Positions 1-13,959 of a stretch of DNA of 64,000 nucleotides are shown here, piece by piece. Position numbers and translations under genes: made by a program. Origin of the DNA: Dioscorea cayenensis subsp. rotundata (taxonomy: Eukaryota; Streptophyta; Magnoliopsida; Dioscoreales; Dioscoreaceae); assembly GCF_009730915.1 (NCBI RefSeq), contig NC_052489.1:29195916-29259915 (forward strand), written 5' to 3'. Numbering within the stretch: position 1 is the stretch's first letter; each line of letters starts with the position of its first letter. The notes below the pieces were generated by a model. That model did not search any database and was not told the origin of the DNA. It saw only the letters and a list, made by a program, of their open reading frames with translations.

Positions 1-1539
1 TCTTGCTTCCAATCTTAGCAAATGTACTTTTTGTTAACAATGGGGAGAATCATAGCTGTGATACAATACCAAAATATATATATTTATATTTTAGTTTTAT
101 ATTAATAATTTAATAAAAAATATAAGTCATGTGTTTTGGGAAGAATATTCATTATCATTCTTGTTGATGGTTGTTATTATTTTGAAATAAAAAAAATAAA
201 TTATGTTAAAAATTCAACTAAGAACTGATGTAACATGATATGTTAACATACAAGATATTTTACACTTAAATATGCTATCAAGTTAAATAAAATAAAAAAA
301 ATCTTATATATAAATTTATGTGCTAAGTCATTGTAATTAACAATTTTTTTCTAAAATTAATACAGGGATAGTATTGGATATTTAAAATACGTTCAAACAT
401 AAAAGAGTTATCTATCTATATACATAAAATTAGAAAGCTTCAAAATTAAGCAAGCAATGAAGAAATAATTAAAAGCTATTATAAGAGAAATAAATCAAGC
501 TTATAATGATAATTACTGGTTCTCTTAGATTGACAGAATAAGAAGACAAATGTATATAGTATTTCCTTGTATTCTTCTTCTAATGATAGCTAGAGATGAA
601 TGAATGGATAGTCTTCATCTCATCTCATTCCATCTGCAACCATTCATTCATTGTGGATGTTTGTCAGCAGAGTCACTGTCCACACAACTCACATCCATGC
701 AGGCATGTTGTAGTCCCCACAGAATTCAGTGCCATTAGAGAAATGGCAGTGAGCAGTGGTTAGTACTAATACACATGCAGGACCAGACCTAACTGGACAA
801 ATGTGTATCCTTGGACCTTGTAAACATTAAAAAAAGGGACAATATGGAGATTAGGAAACAAGTATTGCATGAATTGTCTCTAAAGAAAGATCTTTGAACT
901 CTTTATTTAGTGTATGAAGTTTATGAATAAGGTCCCTCAGTAATGACTTTTTGTCTACAAAACAGTGAAAAACATGTCACATGGCTGAGCTTTTTTTGAC
1001 TTTGCCTTCTCAATATAATATTATGTACTCTTTCCACTGGAGAGTAAAAAAAAAATAATAAAAAAAAAGTCAAGGTAATTAATGTGTGAAGGTTGCAGGG
1101 AATGCATGTTGGACTCAAGAACAAATATGGGTCCTTTGTTGAGTGTGACCAAACCAAGGAATTATAGAATCAAACTTCCTAGATTTGATGATCATGTCAC
1201 ACAAAGAACAAAAGAGTATTATTAGCTGACTTTTTAGATTTGTATCTAACCAAAATCAAATGCTGGCAATTATGGCTGTTCTGGAAAAGTTTGAATTAAA
1301 GTAACAGCAACTAGAAGATATAAACCAGATTTTTGATGAAACAAGAGCTTTTCATGTTACAGCAGCAGCAGGGCCTTCTCATGGCTTGCCAATTTGAAAG
1401 AAGTACAGAAGTTGATCACACAGTCTGCAGCAGTCTAAAAAAACCAATCAAACACAGACATATTGTGCTATAAACAAGGTTTTAAAAAGAAAACCTCAGA
1501 GGGACAGACAAATCAAACAAAAAATTATCTGATCACTTA
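1..1539. other. AT-rich spacer and 3' flank of kinesin gene
   Basis: No coding region could be supported here. The stretch is AT-rich, with many short poly-A and poly-T runs. Positions roughly 1300-1539 are less AT-rich and probably hold the 3' UTR of the kinesin gene that ends at 1540 on the minus strand. An open frame at 921-1157 on the minus strand is low-complexity and shows no recognisable domain. Confidence 0.5.
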
Positions 1540-4500
1540 CTATATGACTGACTGCCTCCTTTTCCTGCATAAAACTCGCTGTGCAGTGCCCAATTTGCCA
1601 ACTATTTCCTTCTCCCTTAGAGCCTGATTAAGCATGGATAATCCTGGCAGCGTTGAAGTGCTCTGACGATGACTAGGCGAGCCCACAATGACTCTTTTCT
1701 GAACACTGAAACATAACTTGTTCATCATCTGTGAATTCATGGCACTTGAGTTGCATGGGCTTGAAAGAAGCCGAAGCCTTTGTCGCGGAGAACCAACACT
1801 TGGGATCTTTGATCTCCAAATTGCCTGCACAGAAGGAGGTGAGCTTGTGTACTTGCTGCTGTTGCTTACATTGTTGCTGAATTTTCCTTTCCCATCTGGA
1901 GTAGCAATAACTGTAGAGATTTTAGATAAAGGAGTAAATGGAACAAATGTAGCCATTGAGTTCCTTCTTTGTGGTGCTTTGGGTTGATATCGTTGATGGT
2001 TTTTATTAGTTGAATTCAGCTGGTGCCTTTCAGGCACTGCTGCTAGTGAATCATTGGGCAGGACAGCAATGGAGGCTCTCCTTTTGCGCTGCACTGGCAA
2101 TGGCCGGACAACAGGAGTCAATGAGATTCTTCTTGCTCTTGAAGATTGATTATTTGGACTTGTGTATGTTGCTTTCTTCATAGTCAGAATGTTGTTCTCT
2201 TTATCAGCTAAGGGAGGCATAGGTGTGATGCTGACTTTGCGAGGTCCAGCAGGTGGCATGCGATTTGTGATTTTGCCCAGAGGTAACCTCTGCTTGATAG
2301 GAGGAAGTGGCGGCTTGTGGTACTTTGTGGGTTCTCTTGATTCCACTGAATGCCTTGTGCTCTTTTGCTCGGCTAGTTGGTTCTCCAGATCATTCACCTG
2401 GATAAAAAAACATTGTGAATGGTGCAAATGTGATAAAAGCAATAACTTAAGTCAACAGCAATAAACATGACAAGCTTCTTCCATAATTTAACTTCTACCT
2501 TCTGCTGATAGGTTTTGCATGCTTGCTCTGCATCTCTGATCTGTCAACCAGAACAAGAAAAAGTTATGCAGTTTATCCCAGAGTGGGGGAACACGATTTG
2601 CAAAGTTTTGAACACAAGAACATTGAATAATAAACCAGCATTGATTCCTCAAGCTTGATAAAATTAACATTGAAAAATGTGGCAACCCCGAATGCAGAAG
2701 GACTCCAACGGTATAATGCATGAGAGTTTTACTTTTTCCTATTTTTACCTTTTCCTGCAATGTTTTAAACACATTCTCACGTGATGCATACTTGAGATGC
2801 ATTAGCTGCAGGCTTTCATTCAATTTTGCTGTTTCCTTCTCCTCTTGCCTAAGCTTCTCTGTCTGTAGAGAGCAGCAATTCCATTCAGTGAGTGGAGAAA
2901 AGAAGTCTTCCTGTCACTAGCCTAAGATGGCACACAGAACAAAAAATTTGTACCAGTTGTTTAATCTTGAAACTTTCATTTGGATCTGATTGTTTCTTGA
3001 CAGGGCCATGCTCAATTCCTCGCACTCGACTTGCAAAGTTAAGTGAGCAGAGAGTTTCTCCCAAGTCAGCTGTACTTGGGCTTATCTGCACAAACATTAA
3101 AGTTTTGCAGTCCCCTCCTGCATTAATTTACAGAAATAGATTATGTGGCAATGGATTAACTTCCAATCAATCCAAAATAATTAAAAAAAAATTACGAATC
3201 CATAAGCAATCTTAAATTTTGTGCAATACTAATTGTTCATGAAAACTGCAACTCCCACAGCATTGAGGGTAGTACTCGTTAAAAGGTGTAGAGAAATCTC
3301 ACCTAAAGAGCTCTGAAGTAAATGAGTAAGTTTTGAATTCCTGAGATCCAAAGCATGATAAACAAGTTATAGTCAGAGAGACAAAAACACAATTGCTGAT
3401 CATTAATTTTTTGAATGTGTTATGTAAATAGATGGAATCAAAATACCTGTATGGTATGTGCGGATTCCTTGATGCCAGAGCAGAAATAACATCACCTAAT
3501 GCCGAGAGGGACTTATTAATGAACTGTGATTCCTTCAGTCTCTCACCCTCAACCTCAATCTTTCCTACACGCTCACTTCCAGCTAAATCCACAAGCCACA
3601 TGTTGCTTCTGCATTGATGTCCGTTCAGCATGTTCTCACTCTTAATAATTACACGAACCAAGCTACCCAAAAAAATAAAAGGAATTAATTACTCATATGC
3701 ATATAGGTTTGCCACCTTTCTCATAGTACAAAGCTTAGTTATAATGACTAGTTCAATATAATATGATCATATTTATAAAGTTAAAGGAAATTCCTATGAG
3801 AGAATAGTATAACTCTGGATGTACCAATAAAGAAGAAGCAAATCTCACCAGTGAGAACGGCTGCTAAGTTCATTGGCGTTGGTTGATCCAACGGATCTGT
3901 TCCTTCCCCCAGTTTTAAGCATACTCCACACCTCATCTACACTGTTGACTGGAGCTTCAACAAGCCCAGGAACATCCTGAGTCCCATCTGCTGTTTGCTT
4001 TATCTCCAACCTATGTCCGCAAATATCAAGCATAACAAAATCATGATATGAACATAAAAGCCTTTAAAAATAGTGAAAAAGAGCCATTTCCTTTTAGTGA
4101 AATGGGACAGATTTTTACTTTTTGGCATGTTGATCCGAGTTTTCTGCCAAAAGATCTCTAATTTTCTCATTGTAGACCTCAAGCATGCTGATGGAGAATT
4201 CATATTTCATTGTGGAACATCTCTCCATAGAACTCTGAAACAGTTCCCCCAAGGCCCTATAGTTCACACCTCTGTCTTCCGATGTTCCTTCCATTGTGTA
4301 TGTCTTTCCTGTACCTGTCTGCCCATATGCAAATATGCAGACATTGTACCCATCCAAGGCTGATCTCACAACTGGCAATGTCTCTGCAAAAACGGCTTCT
4401 GCAGGCACAGCATAATGAATCAAATGTTAGCTTTCACCAGACTCTCTGAAAATAACTCCAAATAAGAATTATATAATGCAAACAAGAAGTTCCAATAGTT

Positions 4501-5932
4501 CAGTGAGTGGAAATTTAATTTTATGTGCACAAGTCAAATCTGAAGTACATGGGGAAAAAATCACAGAGAAAATATAATAAACTATCACATTACCTTGATT
4601 ATCTAGAGGACCAAAAACATGATCAAATCTGAACTTCTTCCGGGATGAATCAGTGCATACAATCTGCAATTCCATATCTTGGGATGGATCAAGCTCTAAT
4701 ACAGAAGAATAACCCTTAGAGGCCTCTTCTGGGTTCAATGGCCGGCATCTGCAAAAGACCCTTATATTGCCCTTTAGCTCAATCAATTCATTGTACAGAC
4801 ATTTTCTCTCGGCGCATTCAAGAGTATACTTCTCTTTCAAGTTTTCATATCTAGGCTGGCACTCGTTAAGGCACTTATTTGACAGGGTCACACACTCTGC
4901 CTCCAGTGCTTGAAGTCTAGAGGATCCTTCTTGGTATCTCTTCATTAGAGAATTGTACTTGGTTCCTAAATTAACAGATAAGATTCCATTAATTTCAACA
5001 ATAAAGGAGCAATACACACAAAGAAGAGTCATTCAACATTATGTGAGAAGGATTACATACCAAGAAGTTGAAGAGCAGTAGATAAATCAGGGCCAAAAAA
5101 GGATGACATTCCATTGTCCTTGAGTGCAGGAGAAGGAATGGTGCAATCATCCATGAAAGTCTGTGGAGTAACAAAGAAGCAGAAAATGGTCTTTGAAATT
5201 AAATTTGTTGTGAAATCATCATAAAGAAAATCACAGGAGCTTACATCAATAGTGTTATCTGTTGTGTCGCCAATTTCCTCTTTATCCTGATAAATATTAG
5301 GCTTTGGTTCCTGAACTGAAATTGCATGTATCCAAACCCTAGTAAGATTTTGATGAACCCAATAAAGAAAGAACACAAATGAATAAGATTAATATCAAAA
5401 ACAAACTGTTCAGTTGATTGGTTTCTTTTTCCAAAGCTTCGCCATTTTGTTCCACAGTCCCATCTGCCAATTAACAACGGAAAGTAAGAACAGAGAAGAA
5501 CCCTTCAATTGTTAAAGAGGAGAAAAAAAAAAAGGAATGAGATAACAAATTTGTAGAATTGAACCTTAAAAAAACATGTTTTAAATCATAGAGAATTAAA
5601 CTATATTTGGAAGAGAAAACTCCAAAACAAACATTAAACGACTCAAGAAACTCAAATCAAGAACTCAAACAAGAAACCTTAAATCTAAGGAAAAAAAAAG
5701 AGATGGATCATATACCAAAAAGTGAAATCATCACGCCACGATCCAACTGGTCAGATTCCAGGGGCTGATGATCTGGGACGGAAAGCACAAATCCAAATCA
5801 GGTAAACAACAGGAGAAAAAACATAGATTTCCAGACCACATACGCCGATGAGATGCCATTACCTTCGTTTTCTTGAACTGGTCCGCAAAACCCTTTCTGA
5901 GAAGCCGGAGAGAGCGAATTGGGCGCTTCCAT
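1540..5932 (-). CDS. KIN14S: Kinesin-like protein KIN-14S (minus-end-directed kinesin-14)
   Basis: This is a microtubule motor of the plant kinesin-14 family. About 14 exons run from the ATG at 5932 ([12 protein letters not shown]) to a TAG at 1540-1542, giving roughly 850-900 residues. An acidic N-terminal part and a short coiled coil (4850-5000) precede the neck-motor junction [14 protein letters not shown]. The motor shows the P-loop GQTGTGKT, switch I NELSSRSH, switch II DLAGSE, and the microtubule-binding block [22 protein letters not shown] 40-nt exon near 3304-3343 encodes [13 protein letters not shown]. After the motor come a second coiled coil and a basic Ser/Pro-rich tail (1543-2400) with IKQRLPL. 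A central motor plus this tail matches Arabidopsis KIN-14S (At5g27550 type), not the malectin-bearing KIN-14Q/R types. The 5' leader carries a GA-rich tract. Exact splice sites in the N-terminal exons are less certain. Confidence 0.9.
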
Positions 5933-6616
5933 AGCCGACGCTTGCTCCTCTCCCATGATCGAGTCCTTCGAGAAGTCGATTTCGACGGGGATTTACTCGG
6001 AGAAAGAGGAGACGTTGGCGTCGGAGCTCGGAGTGGTGAAGCGAGAGCGAGAGAAAGAGTGAGAGAGAGAGAATGGGAGAGAGAGGGAGTTCTAACGGTC
6101 GTTTATGTGTGGGCTCGGAGATTTGAGTTTTGAATTGAGGAATCATGTGAACCGTTGGATTGTAAGACACGCATCCGACGGCTAAGATCTTGTCAGAATG
6201 GCTGAGAATATAATTGCGTTTTTTTTTTAATCATAATTTTCCAAAATTGGTTCCCCACCACGCAGACGCTTCTTTTTGAAATATTTACTCATGAATCCTT
6301 TAGGGGCTTATCAATAACTTTTAAAGATTAAAGGAGTAAAAAGCAATTTGGAGCCTGCAAATAACTTGTATAACATATGGGCCATATAAAAAGTTCAACA
6401 ACAACAACAACAGCAACAACATCATTACAGAGAGAGGCCATGAAGAAATACAGCTCAGTTGGCTTGGATCATAAACTTGTTTATATAAGAAAATAAAAGA
6501 AACATAGGGATTTAACTATGAGAATTAATGGCTAAATTTCTGCTCTAAATTGGATGATAGACGGCAACGTTTGATTTTTTTCTTGGTGAGTCTCAGTTTA
6601 TGCAGAAATGGCCCTA
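5933..6616. promoter_or_regulatory. KIN-14S 5' leader with GA tract, and promoter
   Basis: This spacer separates the kinesin ATG from the stop codon of the next minus-strand gene. A purine-rich (GA)n tract on the plus strand lies at about 6040-6090, so the transcript leader would read CT-rich. Such tracts are common in plant 5' leaders and can bind BPC/GAGA factors. A short CAA-type repeat occurs near 6397-6420. No gene is visible. Confidence 0.45.
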
Positions 6617-8983
6617 TCATGACAAGAACTTGAAAACAGCGGTCACAAATGCCGTAATTGCAGACCACAATGGGTTGATTTCTGAAGGTTTTGAATCTCT
6701 GATGTCCTTCTCTGTTGATTTTCTGTAGGGGTTGAAAAACAAGAGAAATATCAATATAAGATCATACTGAGATTGATTTCAAGCTATTAACTATGTAGGC
6801 AAATATCAAGTATGTACTTGGATTGATCATGCTATGACAAGCTTTTAACAAGGTAAAAAAAAAAATCAAAATGCCTAAAATATGTGATTTATCTCAAATA
6901 GCTAGGGCAACCATATTTTCATTTATTAGGAAGAAGTGGGTTTACCTGCTAGAATAGCTAATATCACTGCCTTGAACTTGTGGTGCATCATTAACCTGGG
7001 GAGATATGGGCTCATCAGAAAAACTAGGATTATCAGTGACCAGGGACTTTGGCTGCAAGAATGAAAATAAGAATTGTAACCCCATCTGACAGAAGACAAA
7101 TCAACTTGCAAGATGCCAGGTATGCCGTTGAGCTGAAAAACGAAAAAGAAATGCGTTGCTTAAATTCACCTCAATCTTTGTGGTTCTTGAGGCTGAAGGC
7201 TCAAATACTCCAGATTCTGGAGACATTTGGATTGCTGGTTCTTCTTTATTAATAGGTTGATTTTCTGTTGATCCTGATCCATTTATTACAGGATCTTTGA
7301 CATCTGGCAAAGGGACTTCTTCCTCCTTTGCACACTCCATCTCTATAAACCTTCTGTTGAGATTGTTGGCCTTAGCAGAAGATGGTATCGGAAAAACTTC
7401 CACAGCAATAGAAACTGAAGGGTCTAAAAGTTTATTTGAGATTTTATTTGAGATACTGCCAATTGATGAGCTGGTGGCTAGCTTGCTTTCAGGGAGACTA
7501 TCTTCTGGGATCTTGTTTTCAGGGAGACTATCTTTCCCCATGATCATAGGAACATCATTCTCCAGAGAAGTATCTGGTGGCTTAGCCAAGTTGCTGGTTC
7601 CATCATTGCCATTCACTAGAAATGCACCTAAGGAAGACATTGCAGATACAGATGGAGAAGCAGGGTGCTCGGCTTCAATATTTTCAGAGTTCTTCAAAAT
7701 ATCTGCGGTTTCCACTGATGGCTCCACTGGATCTGCTATATCATCTGCCACAATGGCATTTAGATGTGTATCAGTGAATGAGTTCTCCTCCACATAATTA
7801 GAAGTATCATTGCTCCTGTCTTCAGAAAAAGAAATTTCATTGTGTGATGAGAATGTTTCCTGGGGCTCAGATATTTCTGTCCTTGCATGATGTTCCTCAA
7901 GCAGTTGCTTTTGCTTTTGCTTAATAGCATGCCCAATAGTTGATGTGCACATATCACTTGGAAGATCCATCAAGAAAGGTTCAACTTCATCATCTTCAGA
8001 GCCAGATTCAAGCTTCAGCACTTTTGAAGTTGGACTACCAGGACCCAGCACTCGATTTTCCTGAATAAGTTCTCTTACTATCTCACGTATGGTATAGAAA
8101 GATCCACCAACTTCCTTATGTGTAAGGTTAAGCGAAGGAAAACTCCCATTGTTAGAATTCTGATACCTGAAAGCAAATTTCAAATAAATTACTTCCATGA
8201 AAGATGATGAACCATCTGCTGAGTGTAACAAACAATTACAATTTTGAAAGGAATATAAAATAAATTCCCATTGAACAATTTGGTCTCTCACCTACAAATT
8301 TCACAGTAGGTTTGGTGACAAGACACTTATTTCAAACAGAATTACCATTTCTCAATGACAAAAACAATAGAAGAAGTTACATCTTGAAGTCTTTGGAAAA
8401 AATAAGATTCCAGGTAATTTTTCATACTTACAAAACTAGGTGACACCATAACTAAAAGTTCATCCAACTAAAATAGACAGATTCATCGAAATGAGCAGCA
8501 ATTTAAGCAGCAGGTTTGATTATGATGGCAGAAGGCATGCATATCAACACATAAAATTCAACTCCACTCCAATAACAACACCTCCCAATTTTCTTTGCTA
8601 TTAACATGAAGCATTGTATTGAATACAACTCTAGCTCTCAAAACTCATCATGGCAGCACAATTATTACCACAGAACATGGAAAGGCCTTTGGCATGCAGC
8701 AGTCAGAACTAAATCAAGAAGGACACTACAAAGCAGAGGAATATATTCAAAATTCAGTAATGGCAGCATTCACATGTTCATGAAAATAGCCTGTTCTTGA
8801 GACTCTTTCAGAATCAATATCAATAAAAAATAATTATTAAAGATGTTACTTCTTTACGAATGACTCAACCATCACTTTCCTCTCCTCCCTCGTTTTCCGA
8901 CTGCGAGGCTTCCTTTCACGCGAATTGCTAATTTTAGCCAGAGCAAATGTTTGCGCCAAACAGCTAACTTTTACGGCCTGCAT
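6617..8983 (-). CDS. Plant-specific DNA-binding-annotated protein, At3g52170-like
   Basis: The predicted protein starts at the ATG at 8983 (MQAVKVSCLAQTFALAK) and ends at a TGA at 6617-6619. A basic stretch, RERKPRSRKTREERK, is followed after an intron by a conserved block, NNGSFPSLNLTHKEVGGSF then YTIREIVRELIQENRVLGPG. This matches my memory of Arabidopsis At3g52170, annotated as a DNA-binding protein of unproven role. The long middle part is acidic, Ser-rich and probably disordered. The last exon encodes NPLWSAITAFVTAVFKFLS, a hydrophobic C-terminal helix that could be an amphipathic or membrane segment. A 5' UTR intron is likely: an acceptor sits near 9010 and a donor near 9410, with a leader exon beyond. 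The family assignment is from memory, and no molecular function is established by the sequence. Confidence 0.75.
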
Positions 8984-9560
8984 GGTGACAGAACTACACC
9001 AACTTTCCTGGATCAAAACCACATGAAAAAATTTTCGCTTTAGCCTATTGACAGTATTCAAAAGGTACATAAACAAGGTGACAATCATCATATGCTATGA
9101 TTCATGAAATTTATATGCATAGGTAAATCAAGCCACTTGTTTGAAACTAAACTAGTATTAAACTATTAAGAATTAAAAGCAGAACCAATATACAAAGAAG
9201 AAATAAGATTGGGTGAAACTCAGAGAAATTTAAGACAATGCAGGACACCACAGGCAGCGTGCATTATGGGATTAGAATGAAAAGATTTAGAAATGAGCAA
9301 CAATAGGGTTGGCAAATCAACTCGGAAGTGATGAAATTGAAGCATTGATAGATAAAAACCTCATTGCAAGATGAAATCCAGAAAGCGAGAGCGAATACCT
9401 GAACTGGTAAACGATGGAGAACGAAGAAGAGGGCTTGCCTCCCTTCCCTTTTTGGCACTTGAGCGTTTGGGCAGGGGTTTTGAAAGAGGGCTAGGGCTTT
9501 AGCGCTCTTTCGCCATTTTCTAGTGTTGCTGCGGAGACGGAATGACGATAATGCCCTCGA
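8984..9560 (-). promoter_or_regulatory. 5' UTR intron, leader exon and proximal promoter of the At3g52170-like gene
   Basis: On the minus strand an acceptor (GATCCAG) lies about 25 nt upstream of the ATG. A donor (TTCAG/GTATTCGC) lies near 9410, implying a leader intron of about 400 bp and a non-coding first exon within about 9411-9500. The exon region is GC-richer than its surroundings and contains a GGGCTAGGGC stretch near 9486. The transcription start is inferred, not seen. Confidence 0.5.
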
Positions 9561-9604
9561 AATGCACACTAACACTGTCTTTTGAGATTTTTTTTTTTCC
9601 GAGA

Positions 9605-10075
9605 AAAAGTTTTATATGAATCCATTCATCCACCTCATACATGTGAATGTTCATAGATTTAAAATCTATTAAAATCTTAAAATTTTATAAGTGGATTTAA
9701 AATATATCTATATACGCTTAAAATCTATTAATATTTTGCGTACATCTTTAAATTTAAAATCTACTTATATTTATAGGGATGAACGGACTTAAAATTTACC
9801 CAGTATATCTTTAAATTTAAAATCTTCTTATATTTGTAGGGACGAATGGACTTAAAATCTACCTATATTTATCCGGATGAACACCATGTAAATATGTGCC
9901 AATGTAAATGTTATATAAACCCATTCATCCATGAATTTAAAATCTATCAACATATGTTTGAAATCCACTAATATGTTGAATTTGAAATCTATTTACAATT
10001 GTAGGAACGAATGGACTTAAAATCTACCTACATTTGTATAGACGGACACCATTGGCACATACAATGTCTCTCTTC
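9605..10075. repeat. Degenerate tandem repeat, about 304-bp period, with shorter internal repeats
   Basis: A block beginning with ATGAATCCATTCATCCA near 9615 recurs as ATAAACCCATTCATCCATG near 9918. The phrase GGACTTAAAATCTACC recurs near 9850 and 10015, and near 9790 as GGACTTAAAATTTACC. The right end, GACACCATTGGCACATACAATG, resembles GAACACCATGTAAATATGTG near 9880. The whole looks like an old local tandem duplication made of AT-rich modules of about 60 bp. No coding potential was seen. Confidence 0.6.
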
Positions 10076-10900
10076 TAAATTACGAGTCTGTCTAATGTGA
10101 TAATATATTTAGTATATCTGTAAATTAAAAGAATTACTTATGCAAGAGGCATGCATATGCAAAATTTTATTTGAGATATCAGAAATAAACTTTTCCCTTT
10201 TTTATTTTTTTCCCCTTATATTTTCGTCTTTTGGGAAGAGAAGAGATTGCGACAGGTGCAAAAATTACAAGATAAAAACATTCAGAAATGCTGCTGCAAT
10301 GATCCATGTTCTAAATTGTGGGCAGGGAAAAAAAAATTTACCGAAATTAATCAAATACAAGCATAGAGTATTGTTAGAATACAATATGTCCGCAAATATA
10401 AATGACATCAGAATGAATGTATTTATCATACATTAAGCACAGCTTCAACATCAATTATCCAAAATATGGTTGCCAAAACACTAAACACAGTATGCCAGAT
10501 TGCAGTTCTTGAAATACCCAAAGCTGTGAAGCCTCACAGGATACAAACTGCTCTAACTTGGAGACGGATTAAAACAGAAAGGAGAAAACCTAAAGAATCA
10601 ACTGTATCCATGAAAAAATAAGCCAATTTGTAGCGATTCTTGATAAAAATTTGATCAAATCGAATTAGAGACGTGAGCATAGAGAAAACTTTGACTCTTT
10701 GGTGCACAAGAAAGCCGAAGAGAACTGTATATCTGATGAAGCTCCACGCCTGAATATAAACTAGATTGAAAAAGGATTAGGTTTTTCCGGCTCCCAAGCA
10801 CTATATATTGCATACTTGAATTCTTATTAAACGTCTGAAATATATAGGACGAGCGTTTCTCCAGGTCACCACAAATCAAAATGTTAATAATCAGGCATCA
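10076..10900. other. Spacer and CDKD1 3' UTR region
   Basis: No gene is supported. The part from about 10440 to 10900 is less AT-rich and lies directly downstream of the CDKD1 stop codon on the minus strand, so it probably holds the 3' UTR. The open frame at 10140-10436 on the plus strand has no recognisable domain and is treated as chance. Confidence 0.45.
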
Positions 10901-13613
<2,713 letters not shown>

Positions 13614-13959
13614 CACCAAAACCTCAACGAGCCCAAAAATCGTCTAAATTTTCAGAAGAGGAACCCCACGAGGCTTCGATGATCCTCCATGGCTGCTCGC
13701 AAGTTCGAATTTTGAGAGGAAAGCGTGCGGCGAGCGTAGTGGAAGTGCTCGCTTTGGAGCGGGGGAGAGAACACCCAATGACTGCCCTTCAGAGGGACAC
13801 TAAAAAGCAAGCCCAAGGACAAATTTATAAATTAGACAAATATGAGGGACTTTATTGTCAATTTATCCAAGGACTTATTTATAAATTCAATAAATTTGAA
13901 GGACCTGAAGGTAATGCTATATATTCATTTTGCCCCTTCGCTTTTTCAATCGTTGAAAG
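13614..13959. promoter_or_regulatory. Shared divergent promoter of CDKD1 and the PPR gene
   Basis: Only 346 bp separate the two start codons, so both promoters and both leaders lie here. The middle (about 13808-13910) contains two imperfect copies of a unit reading AAGGACAAATTTATAAATTAG and AAGGACTTATTTATAAATTC, spaced about 58 bp, which look like a decayed small repeat. The TTTATAAAT core in each could act as a TATA-like element on either strand. Use as a bidirectional promoter is inferred from layout. Confidence 0.6.
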
